This document shows positions 33,201 through 54,843 of a DNA stretch of 64,000 nucleotides, piece by piece. The DNA comes from Agelas oroides (taxonomy: Eukaryota; Porifera; Demospongiae; Agelasida; Agelasidae). The translations under genes and the position numbers were made by a program. The stretch is taken from contig OX422200.1 of NCBI GenBank assembly GCA_949130485.1, positions 3,084,274 through 3,148,273 on the forward strand, given 5' to 3'. Position 1 is the first letter of the stretch; each line of letters starts with the position of its first letter. The notes under the pieces were generated by a model. The model was not told the DNA's origin. It did no database searches and saw nothing but the letters and a program-made list of their open reading frames with translations.

Positions 33201-35598
33201 ATGTATGGGAACAGGAATGTGAGCATGGGAATGTATGGGAACAGGAATGTGAGCATGGGAATGTGGGAACAGGAATGTGGGCATGGGAATGTGGGGACAG
33301 GAATGTGGGCATGGGAATGTGGGAACAGGAATGTGAGCATGGGAATGTGGGAACAGGAATGTGGGCATGGGAATGTGGGAACAGGAATGTGAGCATGGGA
33401 ATGTATGGGAATCTGGGGACAGGAATGTGGGCATTGGAATGTGAGCATGGGGATGTGGTTTTGGATATGGAGATGAGAAATCGATGGGTAGGGTGGGAGT
33501 GGGAGGATGAGAGACTCAAAGCTTCATCACTCCCTGCTAGTTGTGGTGTATTGCTTGAGGCCAGTGGTTGTTCCAGTAACCCAGGCCAGCTACCAGTTTG
33601 CGTGTCTCCTGCAGGAAAACCAGTTCCGTGGGGTGGAATACTCTGCTGCAGTTGCGGACTTCTTTGTCCCAGACAATCTCCGCCCTGTAGCCCAGTGGCA
33701 CCCCCACATCACAGATGTGGTCTACTGGGGTAAGCAATAGCCTCACTACAAGCCACTTTCAAGTCAGGGGCCCTTGGTTCTATTCTAGTGACTGCAAGCT
33801 TTTCACTTTTCAAATTTGTCTCATAACCCGTTATGTTTTTTATTTCCAGCTGAACCAAGATTTAAGGATTTAGTGGAAATTTCAGCATATGATTTTTTCC
33901 AATTTTATACCAACCAGCATCTGGGCCTTTCATCAGTGGCTGAATGTTTATGGTTCAGCTATCAGTAGTTATGAATGCAGTAGACAACATTCTATATCAG
34001 CAGTAGAGTCATTTCTAATCTCTTCTCCATACGAAATGAAAACGTTAGTGATTGAGCTGGTTCATGCTTACCATGTAGGACTGCTGTAGCTGACCGACCA
34101 CTGAGCTAAATGAAAAACCTCAGTATGACATGTCCTGATGAAGGGAATTTTCATTTGACCCCTAATGGATTCTGACAGTACACACTGGCAGGACCTTATG
34201 AACCATTCTGCTTCACGTTGCCCGTTAGCTCCCACTATTTCCCAAGTACATTGCACCAAGTGAGATGTGGTCAAAGTCAGATGGCATACGTATAAAGGGT
34301 TAATTCTGTTGATCTTGTCAGAGCAGCATGCATGCAAGGAAAGGAAAGAATAGACATAAGGGGGTTGGAGGACTATAGTGAGTGCAGTTATTCTATGTAC
34401 ACAAAAACATCAAGCCCATGCATGTAGAAGGATAACAAATAATGACCTTTTTGTTACCTCCCTCAAAACGTTCTGCTTTCTTTTATTACAAATTCACAAG
34501 TTTTTGTTGGACATTCGTTTCACATGCAGGCATGGACTGGTTGTGCCCTGGCTACAGTGAGGTGCTAGCCAGGCAGCTGACTACCTACCATGGCAACATC
34601 ACAGCTGAGAACACCATCCATAACATAGTGTCCATCGTGCAGACGGGTGACCTGCATGTTGCTGTGTACGATCTGCCCGATGAGATTCTTTATGTTTCCA
34701 GTGCCAGGGCAGACAATGAGTCTGGGCCCCTCTATGCTTATGAGAGGTGCGTACATAGAAGAGAGGGAGGGAGCAGGGAGGGCAGGAAGAGGTGGGTAGG
34801 GTGACAACTGAGGTAGCCATGAGATATGCCTGTTGGACACTGCGCTTGAGAGAGGAACGAGCTGTGCGCTCTCCTCGACAGCTACTTTAGTGGAAGTACA
34901 TGCAGTGTCATCCACTAACATTGCAAGAAGTCAACTCCTCAAGTGGGGATCAAGGATAGGCCCCAAATGGGATTGGGTAAATCTTGCCTTCTTTACCATA
35001 ACATGAAGGCAAGATAAACTTTAAACCCATACCCTTTATGTTATTTACATGTACACTAGCATCCCTGTTGATGCCACAATAGCTGCTTCCTCAGTAACTA
35101 AGCCTGCCTTTATTACTTCAGTTGTAGAGATGGTGAAGAAAAAAAAATACCAGCAACACAATGCAAAGGGAGAAGCCACAAACCACACAATGCACCTTTT
35201 GGTGCCATTAGCCCGGTCAGTAATGGGACATTTTTCTCAAAATAATACAGAAAAAAAATCATTCCCCAGTACACTGAAGGAAAATGTTGTGTGGGGGGTA
35301 TCATTCCCCCCCCCCCTTAATAGTGAGTGCCAAATGTTAATGTATGGGATGCAATTTAGACACTTTTCTTTCTTTATTTGAATGGACAAATAGCTACATG
35401 GAGATAGTGTAAACTTGTACCCAGTGATAATTGCCATTAAACTTGTAACTTGTTATCATCATGCTAGTGAGGAAAAATATGGCAAATCTTTCATTTTAAT
35501 GTATGGAATCATTATTTAGTCATGCAACGTACAATCTCTGTAGGTCATTCATTCGCCTGGACATGACTGAGGTATTTGCTGAACAACCTCCCAACTGA
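26556..35598 (+). CDS. Secreted C45-type Ntn hydrolase, dcd1A/B-like
   Basis: Thirteen exons: 26556-26633, 26877-27009, 27581-27678, 27986-28053, 28942-29050, 29954-29988, 30275-30366, 30939-31040, 31224-31318, 32797-32907, 33585-33729, 34530-34746, 35544-35598 (1338 nt, 445 aa; all phases agree). Exon 1 is a signal peptide ([20 protein letters not shown]), so the product enters the secretory or lysosomal route. Recognisable stretches are [28 protein letters not shown] with the likely N-terminal nucleophile Cys near aa 178, [13 protein letters not shown] and GWTGWIGS. These match the dcd1/C45 family related to penicillin acyltransferase and acid-ceramidase-like amidases, in which autocleavage exposes the Cys. 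The natural substrate is unknown. Introns hold four long tandem arrays. A second ATG at 26559 is an equally good start. Confidence 0.85.
26770..26876 (+). repeat. Extended polypyrimidine tract (C45 intron 1)
   Basis: About 100 nt of almost pure C/T with CTTCTC units runs straight into the TTCCAG acceptor of exon 2. Confidence 0.8.
28340..28935. repeat. C/T-rich minisatellite (C45 intron 4)
   Basis: About 600 bp of CTCACCTTCCTCCC-type units arranged in a higher-order repeat of roughly 115-120 bp. It ends at the acceptor of exon 5 (28941) and supplies its pyrimidine tract. The long Ser/Pro/Leu-rich open frames are artefacts. Confidence 0.9.
29141..29255. mobile_element. Two adjacent short TAGYCTC MITEs
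   Basis: TAGCCTCATCCCCAGG with its inverse spans 29141-29183. TAGTCTCATTCCCAG with GGGAATGAGACTA spans 29192-29255. The 8-bp spacer resembles the flanks (GTAGTAA-type), consistent with one element landing in the target duplication of the other. Confidence 0.65.
30144..30274. repeat. (AC)n microsatellite forming a splice acceptor
   Basis: About 130 bp of AC dinucleotides with a few G interruptions, ending in ACACAG. That AG is the acceptor of C45 exon 7, and coding sequence starts at the next base. Confidence 0.9.
30378..30690. mobile_element. TAGTCTCGTTCCCAGAC MITE (C45 intron 7)
   Basis: Left end TAGTCTCGTTCCCAGAC, right end GGCACGAGACTA. The interior is mostly unrelated to the 4913 subfamily. 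A clear 9-bp duplication is not seen. Confidence 0.55.
31439..31927. repeat. 26-bp minisatellite, about 19 units (C45 intron 9)
   Basis: Unit core TAGACTTCTGCCCGTCCCAC plus TGGGGC. The units are almost identical and differ mainly at one position (CCCATC versus CCCGTC), indicating recent homogenisation. Repeats abut with no variable spacers, so it is not a CRISPR array. Confidence 0.95.
33040..33445. repeat. 28-bp minisatellite (C45 intron 10)
   Basis: About 14 units built on GGGAACAGGAATGTGAGCAT plus GGGAATGT, with 28 to 30 bp periods. It lies between the exon 10 donor (32908) and exon 11. Open frames on both strands are products of the repeat. Confidence 0.9.
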
Positions 35599-36065
35599 AG
35601 TGTTACAGAAGATAACCATTGTGTTTTGAACATATATAATTTATAAAATTATGTGTGTGTACTAGTATGTGTTGCAATGAAGAATTTCCCCAAACAGTGA
35701 CGAATAAGCCTTTCCCAGGAGCCAGACAAGCCTCTCCCAGGCACCCTTCTCAGAGCACCAGGAAACAGACTACAAAAAGGCAGACCAGCTTCCCTTGGAA
35801 CTTCTCTCAAAGCAGACAGACTAGATGAAGAAAACCAACAGACTACTCTTCCTCTGGGGCCCTTTTCGAGTACAGTGGTACTAGAGAACTCAGTGTCTCC
35901 ATAACAGAAAGTAAAAATCTCGAGTACACAAAATGACAATAGTCAAACTAGAGTACCCAAACAGTAGGTGACAAAACAGGTAAAAATCAATAAAGTGCAC
36001 AAGAGCAATACAGATAGCTAACTTCTCTTCAAGTCCCCCATCCAAGGCCAGCCATACAATAAACA
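35599..36065. other. Convergent 3' intergenic region
   Basis: 467 bp between the stop codons of the C45 gene (+) and PPIH (-), so both 3' UTRs must fit or overlap here. TATAAA/AATTATG-rich sequence follows the C45 stop; no canonical AATAAA in the correct orientation was obvious for either gene. Confidence 0.4.
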
Positions 36066-37120
36066 CTACATTTCTCCACACTGTGTTATTACTACTGGTA
36101 GTTTCGGTTTATTGTTGGGACCAGTGGGGACATTCTCTACCTTTCTCATGACCAACAAACCGTCAATGACCTTTCCAAACACCACATGCTTCCCATCCAG
36201 GAAATCACACTTTGCACATGTGACAAAAAACTGGCAGCCATTAGTATTCAGTCCACTGTTTGCCATTGAGAGTAACCCAGGGGAATCGTGCTTCAGTTTA
36301 AAGTTCTCATCGGCAAATGAAGAGCCATAGATACTCTGAGACCCTGTGCCATCTCCCTTGAGAAAATCTCCTCCTAGAGGATGAAGAGAAGTAATACATG
36401 CTTTGCCTAGCTATTTCCAAAACCAGTCAATGCAGGGACTCGGATATGGGAGAAAGAGAGAGGCTTGTAAAGACTGACTGCTAGAGCATACTGGTTCTCT
36501 GTCTATGCAATGTAAGCTTACATCGATTGCCCATCAGTGGGTGTGGTAAACATCACCCAAATTCTGCAGAGCTACTGTTCATTTATAGTTCAATATCACA
36601 AGGGTGGGGGGTGGAAGTCAATGAAATGCACACTGTGTGCCACTTCAGTGTTCAAAGAGAGCTGAAGTCAATAGTACCACTGACATGCCAGGCATATTAA
36701 ATTTAGCAGCAACACTAAGCATGCTGGATAAACGTGGTCATAGGGAATTTGGTTAGTACTACTTGAGCCACAAGCTTGGATGATGTTGTCAACATCCAGA
36801 CGAAAGACCACTTTTTGATTCTCACTACACCTTCAAACATCCAACATGTGCACATGATGATTCCCCAAGCCTTCTAACCCAGGTGTTCCCCACTCACCCT
36901 GTATCATAAAGTCTTTTATGATACGGTGAAAGGTGGCCCCCTTATACCCAAGGGGCACCCCATCTCTGCGATACTCCCCAGTACAGAACTGACGAAAGTT
37001 CTCTGCTGTCTTTGGGACCACATTGGCAAAGAGCTCCATTTTCATGCGGCCCATGTCCTGGCCTCCAATTGAGATGTCAAAGAAGACAACTGGATTGACC
37101 TGCTTCTCCTGCTCAGACAT
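36066..37120 (-). CDS. PPIH: Peptidyl-prolyl cis-trans isomerase H (U4/U6 snRNP cyclophilin)
   Basis: Two coding exons on minus, 37120-36898 and 36373-36066 (531 nt, 176 aa), joined in phase 1. It is nearly the same length as human PPIH (177 aa) and follows it closely: [34 protein letters not shown] with the active-site Arg, Phe, Met and Gln, and the C-terminal [19 protein letters not shown] is a nuclear single-domain cyclophilin that binds PRPF4/PRPF3 in the U4/U6.U5 tri-snRNP. The residue matching cyclophilin A Trp121 is Phe here (CDFLDGKH, about aa 132), which should weaken cyclosporin binding. The ATG follows a CAG|GA acceptor, implying a 5' noncoding exon. It is divergent from the drebrin-like gene about 195 bp away. 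Confidence 0.95.
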
Positions 37121-37315
37121 TCCTGAAATCAAATTCTGGCACGAATATCCGCAATCACTTGCCACTTGTAGTTTGATGAACCACGTGTGCTTTCTAATTA
37201 AACAACACTGCTAGGTCACGTGCCTTTGCAATAAGTAATAGTTTCCTTTGCAGCAAATTTGGCAACATCGTACAGGTGTTTGGTTTTCTTTCTCCAAAGT
37301 CGAGTCGGTCTACAG
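37121..37315. promoter_or_regulatory. Candidate bidirectional promoter PPIH / drebrin-like
   Basis: Only 195 bp separate the two divergent start codons. PPIH probably has a 5' noncoding exon in or beyond this interval, so the two 5' transcribed regions may overlap. A TCACGTGCC (E-box-like) site lies near 37217. No TATA box is evident, as usual for housekeeping bidirectional promoters. Confidence 0.5.
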
Positions 37316-48048
<10,733 letters not shown>

Positions 48049-48929
48049 AACTTGTGAATTGTGTACATGCAGTGCACCATTGCTGGGCATGCATACAATA
48101 GTTTTTATTTTGCATACTTACATAATTTTATGACATCATTTTGCGACACATCAGTATTGATGTTATATTCATGATTTGCTGTTGTGACTTTCCCCAAGTG
48201 AATTACGTTGAACCGTCATGTTTACACTTTGTGTCATGTGATAAACACACCTCCTCAACATAGCTATATAGATGAGCATGTGACGTGTTTACACGGCTCA
48301 CGAAGATTTGTGTAGCGTAGGGGATGTGTGCTACCATACCGAGAGATTACTGAAGTTGTACAAGCTGCCGTACTGTATTGTTCAAAATACGGTACGTTGG
48401 ACTACATGTACCATAATACCCTATAAGTGTGCAGTTCGATCGGGATTGATAAGCTTTTTACCTTGACAGAAACTATTGGAGAAAGCTCCTGTAGGCGATG
48501 TGTGCGAAAATCTGTTAACTGTTGTCCATGACTCGATGCGTTAAACTCCACAGGGCCATATTAAAGAACAGGTCTGTCGGCCACCACACCAAAGTTCAGA
48601 AAAACCGCTTGCTCACCATTGGTTCGAGAAGTGCCATCCCCTAGCCTCATTCCTCCCCAGCTTTTGTAGGAGGACCCTGGGAATGAGGCATCTGCTTCAG
48701 TACGACATTTTGTTACGCATGCCATTATGGTAATGAAAACAGGAACTTAGTAACTACTGCATCTGGTTGAAAGTAAGCAGTAGTTTTGCTTCAGAATGGC
48801 CTCAGAAGTGATCTCAGAGTATATAATTCGTCCATGCCCTCAGATCCCCCTTTAGTGTTGAATGCTTGCATATACTTATAGAGCCTATTAGAGGCCTGTG
48901 TGGCTATAGGGATATTTATATTGAAAGGT
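48049..48929. other. Drebrin-like 3' flank, no further gene
   Basis: Contains the 3' UTR of the drebrin-like gene (poly(A) site not identified) and a short CCTCATTC hairpin at about 48642-48690. No other exon is recognisable. Confidence 0.4.
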
Positions 48930-49507
48930 CCAACTGTTGTACTAGCCATAGATTATTATCACCAAACGTTTCGGCCACCATACAGTGGTCTTCATTGGCA
49001 AATGATACAGAAATACAGACAAGAAGCAGAGTTCTATTGCAGGTGTGGTGTGCATGTGCATTCCAATGTAATTGAGGGGGGTGGGTGTGTGGGCATGAAT
49101 CAGCTGGTGGTACTGATGGAAGCTTGTTAATTGAGTATGCAGACTTCAGTCCAGTTTATGGAGTGTCTGGTGTCCATAACATCCTCAGCCACAGCTGAGG
49201 ATACACAGCTCCCACTGAATGTTTTCTAATCTGAGTGCTTAAGTTTCTGGCCAACATATGTTACAGGACAGTCTAAACATGAAACCTTGTAGACAACTCC
49301 TTTTTTAAATTTTGGTAGGATATGGTCCTTCATATGAACCAGGGTACTACAAAGTGTCTGATAAGGTCGAAAACAGGTCTTGATACTGAGGGGGGGCATG
49401 TACCACTCTCCTGATAGACTCAGAAACATTCTGGATGTATGGGAGTGTACGTAACAACAGCTGCTGGTTGTGGGAAGTCCCTGGGGGTGGGATGTGTCCT
49501 TTGACAT
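48930..49507 (-). pseudogene. Penelope-like retroelement 3' fragment (GIY-YIG linker region)
   Basis: On the minus strand 49507-49226 encodes a segment with a Cys pair and aromatic pattern, KKGVVYKVSCLDCPVTYVG, which matches the entry into the GIY-YIG endonuclease domain of Penelope-like retroelements. The frame then breaks. Downstream on the same strand (about 49000-48950) sequence reading GTATGGTGGCCGAAACGTTTGG resembles a retroelement 3' tail. No reverse transcriptase remains. The assignment rests on one short motif region. Confidence 0.45.
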
Positions 49508-49704
49508 CTAATCTGAGCAGGTCTTTGTTAGCTAGTGTGTTGGTCCACTTACCATGTGAAAGGTGGTGTTAACCCATATAACCATGCAGATCTTCAATAT
49601 ACTGCTATAGATTCCTTATTCCTTCAACCATGACATGATTTTGATGTTAAAATGGTAATGCTACCTAAGATCCAACACAACCTGATATATACATGTACCA
49701 GTAG

Positions 49705-50179
49705 CAGGGCCGGAGCCAGCTATTTTAGACTGGTATGGCCATTGTGTGCACTTAAGTGTGAATAAGCTAGGGGGGTCTGGGGGCATGCTCCCCCAGGGAA
49801 ATTTTTTTAAATTAGGCACTCTGAGATTGCTTCTGAGGCCATGTTTGGGCCAAAATGCTACTAGAATCTCCCCACCTGTAGTTTCTGTAGTTAGATTGAA
49901 TCGAGCTGCCAGAAATGACCACTATGTACGACGCCCATGTTAGCCCCTCCCAAATTTGCGCGCTTGTCTCACGCTCAAGTATCGCCATAGAAAATTGAGA
50001 AGCCTCAATTCTCTTGTCGATACTTTGGATGCTTGAAGACTTGAAAAAGTCCGAAGAAGACCTCTTAGACGTCCCAAGCTACGGCGAACCACTCGGAGAG
50101 GCCATTCTATAACACACGCATAAGTTAGAATCCAAGCGACGCCATTTCCGTACTGGCCGTACCGTTGCCGCCAGCCCTG
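49705..50179. mobile_element. CAGGGCCGGAGCC element carrying the GGGGGTCTGGGGGCATGC motif
   Basis: Imperfect inverted ends CAGGGCCGGAGCC and GCCGCCAGCCCTG. The inner block AGGGGGGTCTGGGGGCATGC followed by an AAATTTTT tract is shared with the elements at 1839-2374, 57546-58619 and 57960-58506. No coding capacity. Confidence 0.55.
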
Positions 50180-50606
50180 ACTACAGTAGTGTGTACTGTA
50201 GAAGGCAGTAATCTCATTTAGCCATATAGGGCAGCATCTTCTGAGGCTGCCCTAGGATTACAAATCATTGTTACAAGGTGGTATTTCATGTATTTTATTT
50301 TTACAATTCCCCCTCTCCCACATATACACTGCCACCATAGTAAGGTGCAAGCTTGGCTGGGTGACACGCTGGTTATCTGATCTATCATGGCACTATCCAA
50401 GCTACAGGAACCAGTAAGTACTTGATAATGTACAATAAGGCTAAACTTTTTTTTTAGACCTGTTACGTTTCAATCACACAGAGCTGCCCCCTCAACATTA
50501 TTACGTAATGTAATCTAATCCCTTGTCAGAACCAGATCTGTTACAGAGGAAAAGTGAACACCAGTATAATGGGGGGGTAGACAATATTGAAGGGTGGGAA
50601 AATATG
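50180..50606. other. Intergenic, no feature recognised
   Basis: Short region between two mobile elements. Nothing convincing is seen on either strand. Confidence 0.35.
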
Positions 50607-50789
50607 CACTGTCATGTATTCACCTGCTATTAATAGAATTCTGGTCTCACATCAGGTCCTACGGACCCTTGCGAGACCTACAATTCTATGCCATGCAGGT
50701 TCATACATGACAGTGTATGTTCAAAGCCCAACTTCCAGTAGGGCGGTGGATGATTGTCCTACTCTCACAGTGTCGCAGAGTTTAAACAG

Positions 50790-51360
50790 GGCACACGCTC
50801 TTCTCCGGAAAAGACAGGTAGAAGGCCTGACGTGGAGGTCCAGATCTGCGGGTCTTAGTTAGCCCCAGGATCTCGAAAGATCAGAGGCTCTATCAGCATT
50901 CGTGAGAGCCATTAGGGTTACCAACTTCCAAGACAGGTCTTTCAATGAGAGCTTGTCTGATGGTTCCATGGATTGAATATGTACAACCACCGTATCTACG
51001 TTCCAAACTGACCGGTACTTAGGTCTGGGTGGTCGGGAGCTGAAAATTCCCTGATTAGCCTACAAACAGTGGGATGTTTCCCCACCACAACTCCATCAAT
51101 GCTCATATGAGACATTGAGATAGCTGAGCAGTGTGTATTGACAATGCTATATTCCTTGCCTTCCTTATATAAATCTGTTAGGAATTGGAGGATATCTGCC
51201 AGAGATGCAGAAAGGGGATTTGTGTTCCGTTGGTCACACCAGCTGACCCCACGTTTCCAAGCGGATTCATAGGATTTTGCTGTTCCCTTCCTCCAGGACT
51301 TGCAGATGATGTCTGCACTCTCCTGCGAAATTCCCTGGTTAGAGAGCATGTTCCGGATAT
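50790..51360 (-). pseudogene. DIRS tyrosine recombinase, truncated
   Basis: The N-terminal core-binding part is clear (SADIICKSWRKGTAKSYESA, LADILQFLTDLYKEGKEYS). After a frame break near 50990 a further frame gives LSWKLVTLMAL and NADRASDL, the latter likely holding the first catalytic Arg. The HxxR and Tyr motifs are missing because the element's terminal repeat begins, so no active enzyme is possible. The reading frame overlaps that of the preceding pol-type frame, as is usual for DIRS. Confidence 0.65.
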
Positions 51361-53305
51361 GGGCCACGCGGCTAGAGTAAGATGGCCGTTCAGGATCAGT
51401 GGGTGCTGCTCCTGCTGTGGATTCAGGAGTAAGTCCGGAGACGACGGAAGGATCACTGGATTGATGCTCAGCATTGACAGCAGGAGAGGGTACCAGATTT
51501 GGGCTGGCCAGATAGGAGCTATCAGCAGTAGTGATCTTGTCTGCTCTCTGTGTACTTTCTGCAGGCAACGACCAATTAGGGCGAAGGGGGGAAATGCATA
51601 TGGGTGCTCCTGACTCCATGAGTGCTCCTGACTCCACGAGTGAGCCAGAGCATCCACCGCCAATGCCAGCGGATCTGGCCTCCAACTGAAAAATCGGTTC
51701 ACTTGCGTGTTCCAGTGTGAGGCAAACAGGTCGATTGAAAAAGGGCCAAACTGGGCATTCAAGGGTCTCTGGATTCAGTTTCCAATCACTGCAATCGGAT
51801 AGGTGCTGGGACTCGTAATCTGCAAGCACATTCAACTTCCCTGGCAGGTGCTTCGCATGTATTGTGATCTGGTGTTTCATGCACCAGTCCCAGAACTCCA
51901 CCGCCAGCTTGCACAGCTGCAGAGGGCGTGTCCCCCCCCATCTGATTTATGTACGCAACCGCCACCTGGTTGTTGAGAAAATTTGAACATGGCATAAATG
52001 TTTCACAAATGTCTGAGTGGCGAGGAAGGCCGCTTTTAGTTCCAGCCAGTTGATGTGTGCTTGTGACTCCCTGTCGAGATGCCGTTCTCTCTGCAATGAG
52101 TTCCCCAGCCTTTCTTGGAGGCGTCGGACTCTAGAACCAGTGTCAGTTCTGCCGAATAAATTGGCCTTCCATTTGTGATGACGGAGCAAGTGGATCCACC
52201 ACTGTAGATCTTCTACTGCTTCTGATGAAAGCTTCACAGAGGTGTCGTAGTCTGGGGACCCCTTCTGTCCCAGAGCTTCCATCCTTAGGCGCTGAAGGGC
52301 TCTGTAATGTAACAGACAGGGCTGGGTGAATGGCAGGTAGGACTGATGTCATGAGGCCAATTGGCGACACGTTACCTCTGAGAAAGGTTCAAAATGTGTC
52401 AGCACTCCTTGCGTATCTTGTCGACCTTGACTACAGGCAAGGCCAGGGTCATCCTCCTGGAGTCTATTATGAAGCCCAGAAACTCTATAGACTGGCCCAG
52501 TGACTGTAAGGTTGAGGATTGGTCTTTCAGTAAATCCGGACCTGATGCCATTAGTAGCCAGTCGTCCAGGTAAACGAGAATTCTCAGACCTTCCTGTCTG
52601 AACAGTGCAGCAGTTGGACGGAGGAGTTTGGTAAACACATACGGGACTGAAGTGAGGCCGAAAGGGAGGGTTTTGAACTGGTAGTACTCCTCCTTCCAGC
52701 TGAAGTGGAGAAATCTCCAATTGGATCTGTTCAGCTCCCTCAAATTGATTATGGGCCTCCAGCCCCCATCCTTCTTCGGTACCACAAACACACTGCTGTA
52801 AAACCCTGGAGAAAGGGGGGGTGTCAGGCGAACTATTGCCTGTTTCTCCAGCAGTGACTGGATTTCCGCCTCCATAGCCTGTGTTTGATCCCTTGCTAGG
52901 GCCGGTTGGGTATGTCTGGGTCTGCGTAGGGGAGGGTAGCTGCTGAAATCCAGTTGGTATCCACGCACCACCTGTAGAACCCAAGGGTCCTGTGTGATCC
53001 TGCTCCAGGCCCCGATGAAGAACTGCAGGCGACCCCCGCAGGGAGGTGACTTGGGGGGTATTTGGGAAATAGGATATGTTACTACGGCTAATGCTTGAGG
53101 AGAGGATGAGGGAGGAGAAGTGGGGGGAGCTGGGGGTTGGAGTATTGTTTCTTTGTGGGTTGGAATTGGCGAAACTCGGGGCGCCTCCGATATTGGGGTT
53201 CAGGAGGCACATAGATTCTCTGAACAGAATTGTGGAACGGCTTGGGAAACTTGCCCGACTTCCCGCCGTCTCTGAAAGCCGGGCCCCCTCAAAAAAAATT
53301 TCCAA
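51178..53305 (-). pseudogene. DIRS reverse transcriptase / RNase H region, broken
   Basis: The RT is seen in 52971-52399, with the SVFVVPKKDGGWRPIINLRE entry motif and the YLDDWLL active-site box. Between them the finger/palm segment holding the first catalytic Asp is deleted. RNase H follows (HINWLELKAAFLATQTF at about 52080; HLPGKLNVLADYESQ at about 51830). A DIRS-typical segment comes next: FGPFSIDLFASHWNTQ, FSWRPDP, YAFPPFALIGRCLQKV, QHPLILNGHLTLAAW. At least three frame changes interrupt the region. A tandem 18-bp duplication near 51605-51645 gives a repeated SWSQEH. Confidence 0.75.
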
Positions 53306-54471
53306 TTAGTTTCGCACCTTGGGCCTTCCCTGCTGTTCTGTTAAAGGCTGCCAGGGTATCCACCCTCTCTGATATAGCCTTGTAAACTGCTGGCCCAAAC
53401 AGCAATGCCCCTTCGGGCTTATTCTTCTTGCAGGTGCTTTTCTTGCAGCACCCTACCGAGACTCCTCTTTTTCTTACTAAGTTTGCCAATGATCAGGTCT
53501 CACCTGATCTCTGAGACGTAGTTGGAGGCATTTCCCAGTAGGACTAATGATTTTTGAATCATTTCCAATACTACTTCTGTCTGGATTACGCTGCCCTGCC
53601 CAACCGTGAGTTGCTGCTCCTCCAAGTGTGCCCACAGATTCTACATTGGCGTTCCAGCTGAAACCCATTTTCGTTCTTGTTTGTCCAGGGAAGTCCGCAG
53701 GGCCATGGCTAGAGACAATCCTCTCCCAGACACTCCATCACTCCATCCACCCAAAACGGATGATGTTCTAGTGGACTACATGGGTAATGACTTCCCATCA
53801 TCTTCAGAGGAGCACTACAAGCGCATTCAGACAGCAGTCATGTCTACTTACCTCTGTACTGATTCTGAGAGCTTCAATTTTCGGTTTGCATGGTAATATG
53901 ACTCTGGGTCAAATTCTTCTGCCAACGCCTTCTCTGGTTCATCTTCCTCAGAATCCTCAGACTCATAGTATCTGGCCCGCTTTGCCCTGTCATCCTGTTG
54001 GGCATCTGGGTTTCCCCTCTTTAGCCTGCCCGGAACTTGGAGGATTGGCCTCTCTTCCAGTGGCAAATATTCTGGGGGATGACTGGTACTTGGGGAATTA
54101 GCATGAAGCTGAGTGGTAAGGGGGGGTTCCTGGCTTTGCAGCAGGGTCTGTGGTTGGGACCACGCAACAGATGTGCCTCCCGCCTGCGTATACGTTGGCG
54201 GTTAGCTAGCCCAGTTGGCTATGGCCAAGTTTGGGTTGTACAAATAGGTCTCAGGGACCATGCGGCCAGGGTTTACGCCACCGCTTGAGCTTGCAGAAGT
54301 GTGCGCACCACCCGGAGGCCCACTCACGTGATCTTGCACGTGGTGTGAAAAAATGGCGCCCAATGGCCGCTGCCTGTTCTGGGTACTCTGGCCTACTCTT
54401 GGCCCAGAGTGAGGTATCCTCAGGAGGTTCTCCACGCTGAAGTTCGACATACTCGGTGATGGTTGTTTCAA
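53289..54471 (-). pseudogene. DIRS gag-like region
   Basis: Broken frames on minus: 54471-54202 (start of the protein, Pro/Ser/Gly-rich), 54066-53848 (acidic, SEDSEEDEPEKALAEEF) and 53489-53289 (Lys/Cys-rich, then LLFGPAVYKAISERVDTLAA). The last segment is the conserved C-terminal motif of DIRS gag-like proteins. Function is by analogy with packaging proteins; several frameshifts are present. Confidence 0.6.
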
Positions 54472-54843
54472 ACTAGTCGGTTTCGAACTTCCCGCGGAAC
54501 ACGAGTTCCGTTCTCAAACGCCGGTAGGTGGCACGCAAACGGCAGTCTTTGAACAAACACCTAGTACAGGGTCCTTGCAACCTAACAGCGAGGAAAAAAC
54601 AATTTCACAATTGTAGATACTAGATTCAAACAAGTACTAGACAGAGCTCAAGAAAAACGCACCTCTCTCTTCTTCACGAGCAAAAATTAAGGCCGCCAAC
54701 TGGAACGCGGGCGCGGGAGATCACGGGGCATGCGCAGTTTTCATTTCCTCTCTCTCACGAGATTACTTCCTTTGAAGTTGCTGAAATTATAGGAAGTAAA
54801 GGCCAATATACACTGTCATGTATGAACCTGCATGACATAGAAT

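Larger units (their letters stand above)
50607..54843 (-). mobile_element. DIRS-type tyrosine-recombinase retrotransposon, decayed
   Basis: About 4.2 kb, coding on minus. In order it carries gag-like, RT, RNase H, a DIRS-specific conserved segment and an N-terminal tyrosine recombinase. The ends share an inverted repeat: 54811-54843 (CACTGTCATGTATGAACCTG) against 50690-50722, where the low end is itself a hairpin (50607-50722). Inverted rather than direct terminal repeats plus a recombinase instead of an integrase define DIRS elements. Frameshifts, an internal RT deletion and loss of the recombinase C-terminus make it non-autonomous. Exact outer borders and any flanking duplication are uncertain. 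Confidence 0.8.

Noticed and set aside
32865-33733. Long frames on both strands in the 28-bp array
   Set aside because: Tandem-repeat artefact; the real exons are 32797-32907 and 33585-33729.
35649-35939. 97-codon minus-strand open frame near the C45 3' end
   Set aside because: No recognisable domain, no splice context, and it lies where both convergent genes need 3' UTRs.
51185-51613. 142-codon plus-strand open frame
   Set aside because: It is antisense to the DIRS recombinase/pol region, where the minus-strand protein matches are clear.
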